From contig JAGRJP010000088.1 of assembly GCA_020442665.1 (NCBI GenBank), forward strand, positions 1 through 42,673: DNA of 42,673 nt, in the 5' to 3' direction. Source of the DNA: Lysobacterales bacterium (GTDB lineage Bacteria; Pseudomonadota; Gammaproteobacteria; Xanthomonadales; Marinicellaceae). Below, piece by piece: positions 27,688-36,801 of the stretch; positions within the stretch are counted from its first letter, which is position 1, and the number at the start of each line of letters is the position of its first letter. The notes beneath the pieces were generated by a model. It ran no database searches. It had not been told where the DNA came from and saw nothing but the letters and a program-made list of their open reading frames with translations. A program made the position numbers and the translations under genes.

Positions 27688-29928
27688 TTAATGTATGCCT
27701 TTCATTCCTTTTTTCAAGAAAGGAGAAATAATTAACATGAACAAGCCCAGACCAACACCAAGATATATCAAGGTCATCCAAAGCTCGTTGTATTTATCCA
27801 GTTGCTCAACGACTGTCAAGGTATTGAGTTCTTCGGTATCTAACGCAGCAATTTTTGCGAGTAATGCGGCTACAACTTCAGATAATGCTGTTGCCAGGAA
27901 CCAAACTCCCATAACCATACTCACAACGCTCTTAATAGATAATTTTGTTACTGCAGACAAACCAACAGGAGATAAGCTCAACTCAGCAGTCGTATGAATC
28001 AAATAAGCCAATGCTAACCATAACCACGCTACTTTACCAGACTCGCCGGGGAACATCGCTCCCAATAAAAGAGCACCAAATCCCAGACCAACCTGAATCA
28101 AGCCTAAGCTGAATTTCACAGGAGTTGAAGGATCCATGTTTCTTTTACCAAGTTTTATCCATAATGCCGCAAAAACAGGAGCCAATGTGAAAATAAACAA
28201 AGCATTTAATGATCCGAATTGTCCCGCTGTAGGCTCAAATACCAATGGTTTTAATTCTCCTTCTGGTAAAGAGCCAAATGAAGAAACTCCATAGTATATA
28301 ATTCCTGCACCAAGAAATAACAAAGTGGTTGAAAGCACACCAAGGCTTGCAGATGATGTACTTGAATCCACTGCTGTAACTGTATTTGTTTTATCTTTTT
28401 CAAAGAAAAAGCCAATCAAAATAAATGCTAATGAAATCGCCACAATAACAGCTACCAGCAACAAAATAAAAATACCAAGATACGACAAATGACCAATCCA
28501 TGTCATACCACTACCGTAAGCTAACTTTCCTAAGCCCAATGCAGCAATTAAACCGCCTACAATAACTATAGGTAATACAATGGGTTTCATCCCTGTATTA
28601 TGAAGTTTTCTGTGCTTGTTTGCAGATAACAAGCCGAGTGCTGACAGAAGAATAAATACTCCACCAACCAAGTAGAAAATCCAAACATCTGCTGAACCAA
28701 AAGAAGAGTTAATAATTTTTCTATCTACAACCCTATCAGCGAATAGAGTCATTGAACCGGCTGATTGCTCAAAAAGTGCCCAGAAAACAATTGTCGATGT
28801 TATAAGAATAATCAAAACAACCATTCTTGAGTATTCTTCATGATTGGTCATCATGAATCCATAAATTATGAAACCAACAACTGCACCAAAAAGAACCCAT
28901 GCCAATGGAACCATATATTCTGCAAATGTATTAAATACACCGACTGTTCCAAATATTGAGTTTGGAAAATGATCGGTTGTTACACTCAGCATCGTAATCA
29001 ATCCCAATACCAATAATATTGCCATAAATATTTTTGCCAATCCTTGGTCATGATTGTTATTCTTATAAAACATTGAGTAGAAAACCAAACCAACGATTGA
29101 ACCAACCAAGAAGATATTCTGAGTAAAAAATACCACAGCAATTTTTTGTACAAGCAACCAAACAACGCCTAAAGATAAAATAGAAACTATATAAATCCCC
29201 CATTCCTTATTGATTGGACCGAGAAATGATTGCTTTAGAATCGCAGGGTCATGAGGTTCAGCATGTCCGTAAAGATATTTTTGTCCCCACATAAAAGTGA
29301 CTAGACCAATGAGCATACCCATACCGGCAGCACCAAAACCATAAGACCAACCGTAAGTCTCTCCTAACCAAGCACAAATTATTGTTGCAACAAATGATCC
29401 GATATTAATCCCCTGATAGAAAATGGTAAACCCCGAATCTCTTCTTGGATCATTTTCAGGATAAAGCTGTCCAACAATTGTCGAAATGTTTGGTTTTAAA
29501 AACCCAACGCCAACTACAATCAAGGACAATGCTAAATAAAAAACATTGATTGCAAACTGATCTCTGACAACTTCGCCATTGACCATTGATGCTTGTGTTC
29601 CTTCTACGGCCATTAACAGGTGACCCATCACTAGTAGTACTCCGCCAAAAAGTACGGCTTTCCTCATCCCCAGATATCTGTCAGCCAACAACCCCCCAAT
29701 CAGAGGAAGAGCATAAACCAGACCGGCATATGAGCCGACGACTTCAAGCCCTCCAACATCGGAAAACAAGTGATACTTTGTGAGATATAGTAAAAGCAAA
29801 AACTTCATTCCATAGAATGAAAAACGTTCCCATAGCTCAGTAGCAAAACACACATAAAGACCTTTGGGGTGTCCCCAAAGCAAGTCGCCTTTATCAAAAG
29901 CATTTTCTGCCGTTGTTTCAGTAGTCAT
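27688..29928 (-). CDS. POT family proton-coupled peptide transporter, extended form
   Basis: The N-terminal half has the POT/PTR2 signatures: E31-L-W-E34-R35-FSFYG (ExxERFxYY, proton/peptide coupling), GVGFLKPNISTIVGQLY, and FYQGINIGSFVATIICAW. These proteins import di- and tripeptides with protons. At 746 residues it is far longer than the usual 480-520, with extra helices in the middle and C-terminal half. FWALFEQSAGSMTLFADR near residue 390 is the canonical TM7 region, and the extra part includes several more membrane segments. AGGGG stands before the ATG. It is divergent from a second POT gene. Confidence 0.9.
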   Translation of the reverse strand: MTTETTAENAFDKGDLLWGHPKGLYVCFATELWERFSFYGMKFLLLLYLTKYHLFSDVGGLEVVGSYAGLVYALPLIGGLLADRYLGMRKAVLFGGVLLVMGHLLMAVEGTQASMVNGEVVRDQFAINVFYLALSLIVVGVGFLKPNISTIVGQLYPENDPRRDSGFTIFYQGINIGSFVATIICAWLGETYGWSYGFGAAGMGMLIGLVTFMWGQKYLYGHAEPHDPAILKQSFLGPINKEWGIYIVSILSLGVVWLLVQKIAVVFFTQNIFLVGSIVGLVFYSMFYKNNNHDQGLAKIFMAILLVLGLITMLSVTTDHFPNSIFGTVGVFNTFAEYMVPLAWVLFGAVVGFIIYGFMMTNHEEYSRMVVLIILITSTIVFWALFEQSAGSMTLFADRVVDRKIINSSFGSADVWIFYLVGGVFILLSALGLLSANKHRKLHNTGMKPIVLPIVIVGGLIAALGLGKLAYGSGMTWIGHLSYLGIFILLLVAVIVAISLAFILIGFFFEKDKTNTVTAVDSSTSSASLGVLSTTLLFLGAGIIYYGVSSFGSLPEGELKPLVFEPTAGQFGSLNALFIFTLAPVFAALWIKLGKRNMDPSTPVKFSLGLIQVGLGFGALLLGAMFPGESGKVAWLWLALAYLIHTTAELSLSPVGLSAVTKLSIKSVVSMVMGVWFLATALSEVVAALLAKIAALDTEELNTLTVVEQLDKYNELWMTLIYLGVGLGLFMLIISPFLKKGMKGIH

Positions 29929-29952
29929 AAAAATCCCCTAAAATTAATATTC

Positions 29953-29969
29953 AATGCATGGAGTGCATT
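29953..29969. repeat. Palindrome between the divergent POT transporter genes
   Basis: AATGCA-(5)-TGCATT lies 25 bases upstream of the start of the 746-residue transporter, in the 279-base divergent region. It is a candidate operator. I see no second copy near the other transporter and no regulator gene in the vicinity. The rest of this gap has no recognisable gene. Confidence 0.4.
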
Positions 29970-30207
29970 TATTAAAAAAGAAGCCAGTATACCAGTATCA
30001 GCCACATTCGCGACAAATTTTAATAAATAAATCAGAGTGAATTTCTGAAAATATAGCTTTCATCTTTTGTCTGTTGAGTGTTTTTCTTGAAAGTTGTTAC
30101 ATTTTCATTTGTAAAGGAGTTGATAAATGTCTTGAATAATAAAAACATTTACTTTTCTTTTTTGAGCAGGTATCCTCTTTTGCGTTTCAAATAATAAAGT
30201 ACCAATT

Positions 30208-31740
30208 ATGACTAATCACAATGAGAATAGTACGAGCACAAATGACATCAAACAACTGGGACTTTTTGCTTCATTAGCAAGTTTGAGTTATGTTTTCTGG
30301 ATTTGTGGCGGAATGGAACTGGTCGAAAGACTGGCTTATTATGGCGTTAAAGCAACAGCAACGCTTTATGCTAAAGATCCGGTTTCTGCCGGAGGGTTAG
30401 GTATAAACCTCAATGAATTTGGTACTATATTGATGGTATGGGCTCTTTTGCAGAGTTTTATCCCTGTTTTTACCGGCGGACTTTCTGACAGATATGGTTA
30501 CAAACAAACCATTTTTGCTTCAACAGTATTGAAAATAATTGGTTATCTTATTATGGGATTCTACGCTACATACTGGGGTTTCTTTGCCGGTGCTGTAGTC
30601 CTTGCCACAGGAACAGGTATTTTTAAACCAGGTATACAAGGTACCATCGTCAAATCAACCAACCGTAAAAACAGCTCGATGGCTTGGGGTGTTTTTTATC
30701 AAACAGTTAATATTGGTGGTTGGTTAGGGCCCTTGGTTGCCGCTCAGCTAAGACTTTTGGCTTGGGAAAATGTGTTTTTTGTTTGTGCCGCTATCATCAG
30801 CATTAACTTCTTATTTTTGTTAATGTATAAAGAGCCGGGTAAAGAGGAAAGACTTGAAGCTGCTAAAAAGAGAAAGCAATCCGGTGAAAAATCCGAGCCA
30901 TTATGGAAAGTAGCTCTTCACGAATTAAAAAACCCGGTTTTGTTTTATTACATGATTATCTTTTCTGGCTTCTGGTTTATGTTTAACGCATTATTTGATG
31001 TATTACCGGCTCATATTGATGACTGGGTTGACACCAGTACCATTGTGCAAGATCTTTTTGGGCCAGCCGGAACTTCAAACTCAGCATGGAATTTTCTATT
31101 GGGTATGAACTCGAGTACAAGTATCAGCCCTGAAGGTCTTTTAAATCTCAATGCAGGGTTAATAATGATTACATGCTTTTTGTTTGCTGCACTCAGTGCA
31201 AAAATGCGAGCACCGACCTCAATGCTTGTTGGTACAATGCTGGCAACAGCTGCATTGTTTTTAATCGGTTCTTTCAGCTGGGCATGGTTTTGCGTCATTG
31301 GCATTCTTATCTTTTCTGTTGGAGAAATGCTGTCTAGTCCGAAAAGCTCTGAATTTATCGGTAATATTGCTCCTCCGGATAAAACAGCAATGTATTTGGG
31401 GTTCACTCAGTTGCCTCTGGGAATCGGCTGGACTTTGGAAGGAAAATTGGGACCTTCTTTATATCACGCTTTTGCCTCAAAGGATTCTTTTTCCCGAGAA
31501 CTGTTAGCTGAGAAAGGAATGGCTCAAAACATGATTGAGCAAATACCTCAAGGCGAAGCCTTTGATAAATTAGTTGAGTTTACTAATTTGCCGGCATCAC
31601 AACTCACACAAACCTTATATGACACTCATAATATAGGTATGGTTTGGTATATCATGGGTGGAATTGGCATCATTACCTGTGTTGGTTTGTTTTTTTATGC
31701 CCGCTGGATTTATTCAATGCACAAACAAAATCTGGCTTAG
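30208..31740 (+). CDS. POT-like MFS transporter
   Basis: The 510-residue, roughly 12-helix protein has the coupling motif E37-L-V-E40-R41-LAYYG, then VLATGTGIFKPGIQGTIV and GVFYQTVNIGGWLGPLVAAQ, which match the POT/PTR family of proton-driven peptide importers. Two longer loops are unusual: one around 265-310 (HIDDWVDTSTIVQDLFGP) and one before the last helix, containing repeated PQGEAF and NLPASQLTQTL. It is divergent from the 746-residue POT gene and 25 bases upstream of a small secreted-protein gene. Di- or tripeptide uptake is likely but the exact substrate is unknown. Confidence 0.88.
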   Translation: MTNHNENSTSTNDIKQLGLFASLASLSYVFWICGGMELVERLAYYGVKATATLYAKDPVSAGGLGINLNEFGTILMVWALLQSFIPVFTGGLSDRYGYKQTIFASTVLKIIGYLIMGFYATYWGFFAGAVVLATGTGIFKPGIQGTIVKSTNRKNSSMAWGVFYQTVNIGGWLGPLVAAQLRLLAWENVFFVCAAIISINFLFLLMYKEPGKEERLEAAKKRKQSGEKSEPLWKVALHELKNPVLFYYMIIFSGFWFMFNALFDVLPAHIDDWVDTSTIVQDLFGPAGTSNSAWNFLLGMNSSTSISPEGLLNLNAGLIMITCFLFAALSAKMRAPTSMLVGTMLATAALFLIGSFSWAWFCVIGILIFSVGEMLSSPKSSEFIGNIAPPDKTAMYLGFTQLPLGIGWTLEGKLGPSLYHAFASKDSFSRELLAEKGMAQNMIEQIPQGEAFDKLVEFTNLPASQLTQTLYDTHNIGMVWYIMGGIGIITCVGLFFYARWIYSMHKQNLA

Positions 31741-31765
31741 GTTCAGTTATTCATAGGTAGAAAAA

Positions 31766-32377
31766 ATGATTAAGCGGTTGATTTTTCTTACTATATTTGC
31801 TGTTTTTAGTGTTTTTGCAGAAACTGCAGAAAAAGTACCTTTTGATGAGTTGCAATATTTTGATAAAGCAACTCTCAAAGGACAAGCGGTTTTGGGCGTT
31901 CGTATGACAGTTGCATCAACGGAGATAACAACAGCCAATCTAACAACTCAAACGTGTTACAAAGCCTTAAGCTCTTTTGATACCAATGGAAATTTGGTCG
32001 GATATGATTTGAATCGAATGGGTAGTTCGTCTTTTTATAAGTACGAAAACAATAAACTTGTCGATTGGGGTTGGGTTGAAAAAAGCTCAAAAAAAGAAAC
32101 TTCCTTTGCTCAGGAGCTGAGCGAAGATCAATCTGAGTTTGAAAAACAACTAGCCACGACCCAAGAGTCTCTCGATAAAAAACTGAATAGCAAAATTGAG
32201 TTCAAAGAGCCCCATGTTCGCTACTTTTCCGACCCCTGTTTGGGCGCAGAAGGAGCGTATGAAATCAAGTTCGATAATTCAACCGCCTTACCAACAACCG
32301 CCAAGGCAAATCTTGTTTCGGGTAAAAACTCTGTGGGAAGCCTCTATTTTTATTTCGAGTATGTGGTTTATAAATAA
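31766..32377 (+). CDS. Uncharacterised secreted protein
   Basis: The 203-residue protein has a clear signal peptide (MIKRLIFLTIFAVFSVFA, cleavage before ETAEK) and AGGT seven bases before the ATG. The mature part is mixed: LGVRMTVASTEITTANLTTQTCYKAL, then a helical, charged stretch (SFAQELSEDQSEFEKQLATTQESLDKKL, about residues 113-140), and a C-terminal beta-rich half. Two cysteines (TCYK, DPCLG) could form a disulfide. I do not recognise a family. It lies 25 bases downstream of the POT-like transporter and may be co-transcribed with it. Confidence 0.65.
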   Translation: MIKRLIFLTIFAVFSVFAETAEKVPFDELQYFDKATLKGQAVLGVRMTVASTEITTANLTTQTCYKALSSFDTNGNLVGYDLNRMGSSSFYKYENNKLVDWGWVEKSSKKETSFAQELSEDQSEFEKQLATTQESLDKKLNSKIEFKEPHVRYFSDPCLGAEGAYEIKFDNSTALPTTAKANLVSGKNSVGSLYFYFEYVVYK

Positions 32378-32450
32378 AACTTCTATTACTGAACGTGTAA
32401 AAATAGCTATTTTAAGATAAACTGCTTTTTTCGCAATTAAGGTCAGAACA

Positions 32451-33113
32451 ATGTTACAAAGCGTCATTGCTCAAACAGGGGAAAACCCGAAACTCGTCGT
32501 TATTTGGATGCATGGGTTAGGTGCCGATGGAAATGATTTTGCACCAGTTGTACCACAATTTATAATCCCCGGTTTTGATATTAAATTTATTTTTCCTCAT
32601 GCCCCCAAGATTCCGGTCACTATCAATGGCGGAATGGTTATGCGTGCCTGGTATGATATTAAAATGATGGATATTGGCAAACAACCTGACAAACAAGGAA
32701 TTCTCGCCTCTGAAAAACTAATTTATGAGCTAATTGACCAACAAATAAATGATGGCTTTAAACCGGAACAAATCGTATTAGCCGGATTTTCTCAGGGCGG
32801 AGCCATGAGTTTACAAATCGGAACATACTATCCGCAAAAATTAGCCGGAATTATTGCCTTGTCCTGCTATTTGCCAATACCTGAATCATTGGACAAAAAA
32901 AACAGCGCGAACATAAATACACCTATTTTTATGGCTCACGGAAGTTTTGATCCGGTTGTTCCGTTTGTATTAGGACAATCCTCAAGAAACGCTCTGAAAA
33001 AATCGGGGTACTCGATTGATTGGCACGAATATCCGATACAACATGGTGCATCAATGGATGAAATTATGGATATTAAAACTTGGATTGAGAAAAAGATTGT
33101 TCCAAACTCATGA
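32451..33113 (+). CDS. Carboxylesterase/phospholipase-type alpha/beta hydrolase
   Basis: The 220-residue protein is a compact alpha/beta hydrolase of the carboxylesterase/acyl-protein thioesterase-like family. It has the oxyanion HGLGADGND (21-29), the nucleophile elbow G-F-S114-Q-G-G, the acid in AHGSFD167PVVP, and the histidine in YPIQH198GAS. The usual YPMGHSV around the histidine is here YPIQHGA, a slight variant. It hydrolyses short acyl esters in related enzymes; the natural substrate is unknown. AAGG stands before the ATG. It overlaps birA by ATGA, so the two are translationally coupled. Confidence 0.9.
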   Translation: MLQSVIAQTGENPKLVVIWMHGLGADGNDFAPVVPQFIIPGFDIKFIFPHAPKIPVTINGGMVMRAWYDIKMMDIGKQPDKQGILASEKLIYELIDQQINDGFKPEQIVLAGFSQGGAMSLQIGTYYPQKLAGIIALSCYLPIPESLDKKNSANINTPIFMAHGSFDPVVPFVLGQSSRNALKKSGYSIDWHEYPIQHGASMDEIMDIKTWIEKKIVPNS

Positions 33114-33877
33114 GCGATGTTTATGATTTACCTCGATTGGAAAAATTACTAAAAGCCCAAAACATCAACAAAAAAATAAATTTTTATACATCTACGGAAT
33201 CAACCAACCTGCTTGCAAGTCAGACAAGTTCAGATGAAATCTTTCTAGCTGATCACCAAAGCAACGGCCGGGGTCGTCGTGGTAAAACCTGGATAACACC
33301 AAGTGGTCAGTCCATCGCATTAAGCGTGAGTCATCGATTTCAAGCCCCACTTGCAGAGCTTGCCGGATTGAACATTGCAGTTGCTGTGGCGGTTATCAAA
33401 ACCTTCAATCATTTTGGTATCGAGGGCTTCTTTTTAAAATGGCCTAACGATATTTACGGTGATAATGGCAAAGTTGGTGGAATCCTAATTGAAGCCAGCG
33501 GGAATCAAGTAAACAGCCGAGCCATTGTCGGTATCGGTTTAAACTGGTGTGTCGATCAAGCGTTGCAACAAGATATTTCCCAAAAACATATGAATATTCC
33601 AACGAAAAATTTAGACAAAACAAACTTTGTTGCACAATTAATTATTCAACTGGAAAAAACTTTTAAAGAATTTAACAACAATCAACTGAACCTCCTCATG
33701 TCTATTTGGAATCAGTATGATAAATACCGGAATCAACAGGTTCAAATCATTCAAGGAGACAGTCATACCCTAGCAAAATATCTCAATATCACCTCCAAAG
33801 GAGAGCTTCTGGTAAAAATAGGCAACGAAACTAAAACCATTTCAGCCGGAGAAGTAAGCATGAGAAAGGTTGACTAA
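33110..33877 (+). CDS. birA: Biotin--[acetyl-CoA-carboxylase] ligase, monofunctional
   Basis: BirA activates biotin as biotinyl-AMP and attaches it to the biotin carboxyl carrier protein. The 255-residue protein has the biotinyl-AMP loop GRGRRGK (53-59), KWPND (110-114) and KVGGILIE (121-128), and a C-terminal SH3-like cap. The roughly 65-residue N-terminal winged helix that lets E. coli BirA repress the bio operon is absent; the protein begins near the catalytic domain, so it is a class I ligase without DNA binding. It overlaps the esterase gene by ATGA and lies 49 bases before the SPOR-like gene. The coaX gene often found between them is missing. Confidence 0.94.
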   Translation: MSDVYDLPRLEKLLKAQNINKKINFYTSTESTNLLASQTSSDEIFLADHQSNGRGRRGKTWITPSGQSIALSVSHRFQAPLAELAGLNIAVAVAVIKTFNHFGIEGFFLKWPNDIYGDNGKVGGILIEASGNQVNSRAIVGIGLNWCVDQALQQDISQKHMNIPTKNLDKTNFVAQLIIQLEKTFKEFNNNQLNLLMSIWNQYDKYRNQQVQIIQGDSHTLAKYLNITSKGELLVKIGNETKTISAGEVSMRKVD

Positions 33878-33926
33878 TTTATAAAATCGGTTAACATCTC
33901 GACATCAATAAGGCTTTATCCAAATC

Positions 33927-34604
33927 ATGTTTTTCATTCGAGTTTTGTTTTTACTCACAGTATTATCAAATATTGGCATCTTTCTTTATGCCCGACAAAA
34001 TACGCCTAAAAAACCTGTCTTTAAAGCAACGGATAACGGAGTGCAAAAACTTGTTCTGTTAAACGAAATAGACACCCAATCAACGATTTGGGAAAGCGAG
34101 AAAGAAAAGCAATCTCAAAACGAAACTGTTGAAAAACCATTTTCCCAAGAGTGTTTTTCTCTCGGACCATTTCCGGCACAATCTCAAACACTGCCGGTAT
34201 TAGACTCTCTAAAAAGTAGCGTGTTAAAAATCAGAACCCGAAAAATCGTTTCCTCACAAGAAGCCGGAGTATGGGTTTATCTTCCACCTGCAAACACTCG
34301 TGAACTCGCACTGGAAAATGTCCGAAAACTTTCAGATTACAGCATTTCTGATTTCTATTTGGTGACCGGTGGAAATGATGAAAACGCCATTTCCTTAGGG
34401 CTTTATCGAGAACAGCAGAATGCCGATGCCCGTGTCCAAGAACTACAAAGTTATGGCTTTAACGCCCAAAAACAAACACGAATTGAACAATGGCCCGAGT
34501 TTTGGCTTGATTTTACAGTTGTTGCTGATCAAGTGAGTGTTCTGCCAACGCCAGCAGAACTCAATATCGAGGCCGAATTAAACCGCGTGGAATGCAACTG
34601 GTAA
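33927..34604 (+). CDS. SPOR-like membrane-anchored protein
   Basis: The 225-residue protein has one N-terminal membrane helix (about 2-21), a flexible linker, and a C-terminal region of about 80-200. The C-terminal block VWVYLPPANTRELALENVRKL..YYLVTGG-like, followed by NAISLGLYREQQNADARVQELQSYGFNAQ, resembles SPOR domains, which bind denuded peptidoglycan at division sites. A SPOR-like gene commonly follows birA-coaX in gammaproteobacteria, which supports the call. It precedes the tRNA-Thr gene. The fold assignment is by pattern and context, not alignment. Confidence 0.7.
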   Translation: MFFIRVLFLLTVLSNIGIFLYARQNTPKKPVFKATDNGVQKLVLLNEIDTQSTIWESEKEKQSQNETVEKPFSQECFSLGPFPAQSQTLPVLDSLKSSVLKIRTRKIVSSQEAGVWVYLPPANTRELALENVRKLSDYSISDFYLVTGGNDENAISLGLYREQQNADARVQELQSYGFNAQKQTRIEQWPEFWLDFTVVADQVSVLPTPAELNIEAELNRVECNW

Positions 34605-34652
34605 TTGCATTATTCAAAACCTGTTTTTTCACTATAAATTTTCAAAAACCTG

Positions 34653-34681
34653 TTGAATTTAATTTTGCTTTTATCTATACT
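34653..34681 (+). promoter_or_regulatory. Promoter of tRNA-Thr with GC-rich discriminator
   Basis: TTGAAT (34653-34658), a 17-base spacer and TATACT (34676-34681) are followed by GCATCCCC before the tRNA. A GC-rich discriminator at a stable-RNA promoter is the hallmark of stringent control. A direct repeat TTCAAAACCTGTT / TTCAAAAACCTGTT lies at 34614-34654. Confidence 0.7.
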
Positions 34682-34695
34682 GCATCCCCTCAAAT

Positions 34696-34771
<76 letters not shown>

Positions 34772-34777
34772 TCTACC

Positions 34778-34849
34778 TGTTTCAGGGTGTTTCAAGATGG
34801 TTCACAAAGCCTTAAAAATCAACAAATACAAGTGTTTCACTGTGTTTCA
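34778..34849 (+). repeat. Four TGTTTCA heptamers downstream of tRNA-Thr
   Basis: TGTTTCA occurs at 34778, 34788, 34833 and 34843: two pairs, 10 bp apart within a pair and 55 bp between pairs. A related GTTCAC is at 34800. Helically phased heptamers right after a tRNA 3' end are reminiscent of tyrosine-recombinase arm or accessory sites. No integrase gene is present in the window. Confidence 0.5.
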
Positions 34850-35332
34850 TTATTTTTTATAAAAGCCGTTTGCTTTACTAGCTATTTTATCAAACTATAA
34901 ATATTAATGAACATCGTCATGCTGGACTTATTTTCAGCATCTCCTCAATATTCCTTTTTTTAATTTGAAACTCGAAAAAGTCTCCTCTTGAGAGGAGATA
35001 TAGAGGTGTGTTCTCATGTTACTTTGTTGCCACCCAACAAAGTAACCAAAAAAGGGTGCCCCAATACACCGACCTACGGTTTCCCTCGGTACTCGCAAAA
35101 TTTGATGCTCAACAAAAACTCGCTACGCTCAGACGCTTGTTTCGCTTTCATCAAATTTTACTCCGTTCCTCAGCGGTGTATAAGGGGTTTAAAAGATGCT
35201 CTGTCATACTGAGCGAAGTGTGCGATGCACACGAAGTCGAATGTATCTCTGAAAAACTTCGTCATGCTGAGTTTAACCAGTCTGATTAAGAAATGACAAG
35301 CTGGTTAATTCCTATTAAAGATTGCATAGGAA
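34850..35332. repeat. Non-coding region with hairpin-rich dispersed repeat, copy A
   Basis: No convincing gene is seen here. The region contains a palindrome TCTCCTCT-(2)-AGAGGAGA (34981-34998) and a perfect 12-bp hairpin GTTACTTTGTTG-(5)-CAACAAAGTAAC (35018-35046). The hairpin is followed by CCAAAAAAGGGTGCCCC, a segment with AAAAACTCGC and GCTCAGACGCTTG, and an end with GTCATACTGAGCGAAG. All but the first palindrome have counterparts, in inverted order and orientation, at 36530-36795. Fragments of the type GTCATGCTG..CAGCAT at 34917-34941 and 35264-35275 are further repeat pieces. Confidence 0.65.
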
Positions 35333-36295
35333 CTACTTGTTCCAAAACTCTAAATACAACGATGAATTAAGATCAAGGAGATCCCACATTATTTCGTTAG
35401 ATTCTATATGCATTACATGGCTAAACATTAAAGAGGATATTAGACTAGATAGCATTGGATAAATTTTCGAAGTGATAAGCAATAATTCATGTTTTGTTTT
35501 TTCTCCAACTTGAGACAAACCAAAACATAGTGAATCAGCATTATTAGCAAGAGACTCTCTAAATACCGCACTCTTCTTAAAGTGGATATAATCACTTGTC
35601 ATCTTGTAGATGCTTTCTACATACCCTCCTGTAATTAGTGAACTTTGTATATTCCTAATAGATCCTAAATACTTTCGCCCAGCTTTTTCATCCTGTAACC
35701 TCCAGTGCTTGTGAATTTTATCTATTTTACTCTTAACTTTAGAAGGTTTTAATTCTTTGAACCATAGTTTCATGTACTCCTCTTCAGGTATGCGCGTCGA
35801 TGTGAGTTTATCAGCAAAACTAACATCAATTAACGAAAGGTAAATGAGGGCGAAAGATTCTATATAACCTCGAATTAAATGCTTTGCTTGGTACTCGCAG
35901 AACTGATTTGATAATAACAATGCAGAAACTAATGAAAATATATTTTGTTTCCACAACAATAAAATAAAAATATCTCTTTCTTTATTCGCTTGCGGTTCCC
36001 ATGGGAAAAGATTTTTATTTTTTAAAGCTTCTCCAAGAGAAGAATAATACCTCATGTTGAAAGCTACACTTATTTTTAGAATAATATGTTGTGCTAAATT
36101 AGTCGACTTAACGCATCCAAAATTTATCAAGCTTTCAGTAATAGGTGTGGCTCGTAATGTACTATCAACCACATCCATTAAATGCTTATAGTCTTTGATT
36201 ACATTTCGCTTATCCGCAGTTATAAATCCACAAGACTTTTCAAACCGTCTTCTATCTGAGAGAATTTTTTCTACTGCTTTTACAATACGATCCAT
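35333..36295 (-). CDS. Uncharacterised protein between inverted dispersed repeats
   Basis: The 320-residue product is predicted mostly helical, with no signal peptide. Segments include LWKQNIFSLVSALLLSNQFCEYQAKHLIRGYIESFALIYLSL (about 114-155), a charged middle with ELKPSKVKSKIDKIHKHWRL, and KMTSDYIHFKKSAVF near 230-244. The TSDYIHF segment is loosely reminiscent of helical HEPN/DUF5677-like proteins, but I cannot place it in a family. Its A/T-rich codon use and its position between two inverted copies of a hairpin repeat beside tRNA-Thr suggest a mobile or laterally acquired cargo gene. A host-defence role is only a guess. Confidence 0.6.
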   Translation of the reverse strand: MDRIVKAVEKILSDRRRFEKSCGFITADKRNVIKDYKHLMDVVDSTLRATPITESLINFGCVKSTNLAQHIILKISVAFNMRYYSSLGEALKNKNLFPWEPQANKERDIFILLLWKQNIFSLVSALLLSNQFCEYQAKHLIRGYIESFALIYLSLIDVSFADKLTSTRIPEEEYMKLWFKELKPSKVKSKIDKIHKHWRLQDEKAGRKYLGSIRNIQSSLITGGYVESIYKMTSDYIHFKKSAVFRESLANNADSLCFGLSQVGEKTKHELLLITSKIYPMLSSLISSLMFSHVMHIESNEIMWDLLDLNSSLYLEFWNK

Positions 36296-36801
36296 AATGT
36301 CTATTTCTTGCTAATGTAGAACTAACCCTCTACTCCTTTCTTGGTCTGGATTGCACACAGGAAGACTTGTTTGTGTTCTCCCCCTTGATAGGTGGTGCTG
36401 TTCACTTAAGCATTTGGCCCTATGTTTTTGTTCCATTTTTGTTTTACTAAATTAATCCTTTCGGACTTGATTTCATTCTGCGCCAACCTACAAGATTTGT
36501 TGACTAAAGCCAGCTACCCTCATGATTATTAATCATGAAATCGTAAGGAAATACTTACGACTACGCGTGTTTCGCTCTGCATGACGGAGTGTTTGTTTTT
36601 TAAAAAATCCCCTTAACTCTCACCGAGATATTTCTGAAAATTTGGAAATAAGTTTGCAAGTGTCTGAGCATTGCTTGCAATGCGAGTTTTTTGCAAATGC
36701 CAAATTTGAGAAAATAGGGAGGGAAGCCATCGGCTGAGAGTTCCGGGGTGTCTTTCTTTTGGATACTTTTCTTGGACAAGCAAGAAAAGTATCATTAAAA
36801 A
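36296..36801. repeat. Non-coding region with hairpin-rich dispersed repeat, copy B (inverted)
   Basis: This stretch has no supported gene. From about 36530 to 36795 it matches copy A on the opposite strand: a perfect 13-bp hairpin GATACTTTTCTTG-(6)-CAAGAAAAGTATC (36762-36793), then on the minus strand CCAAAAGAAAGACACCCC, AAAAACTCGC, GCTCAGACACTTG and GTCATGCAGAGCGAA. Extra palindromes are GCATTGC-TT-GCAATGC (36668-36683), TCGTAAG-(6)-CTTACGA, and TCATGATTA-T-TAATCATGA near 36520. The 36300-36500 part is unassigned. Confidence 0.65.

Noticed and set aside
36311-36436. A 41-codon minus-strand frame inside the region after repeat copy B
   Set aside because: No ribosome site, very basic composition, and it sits in repeat-associated DNA; it looks like a chance frame.
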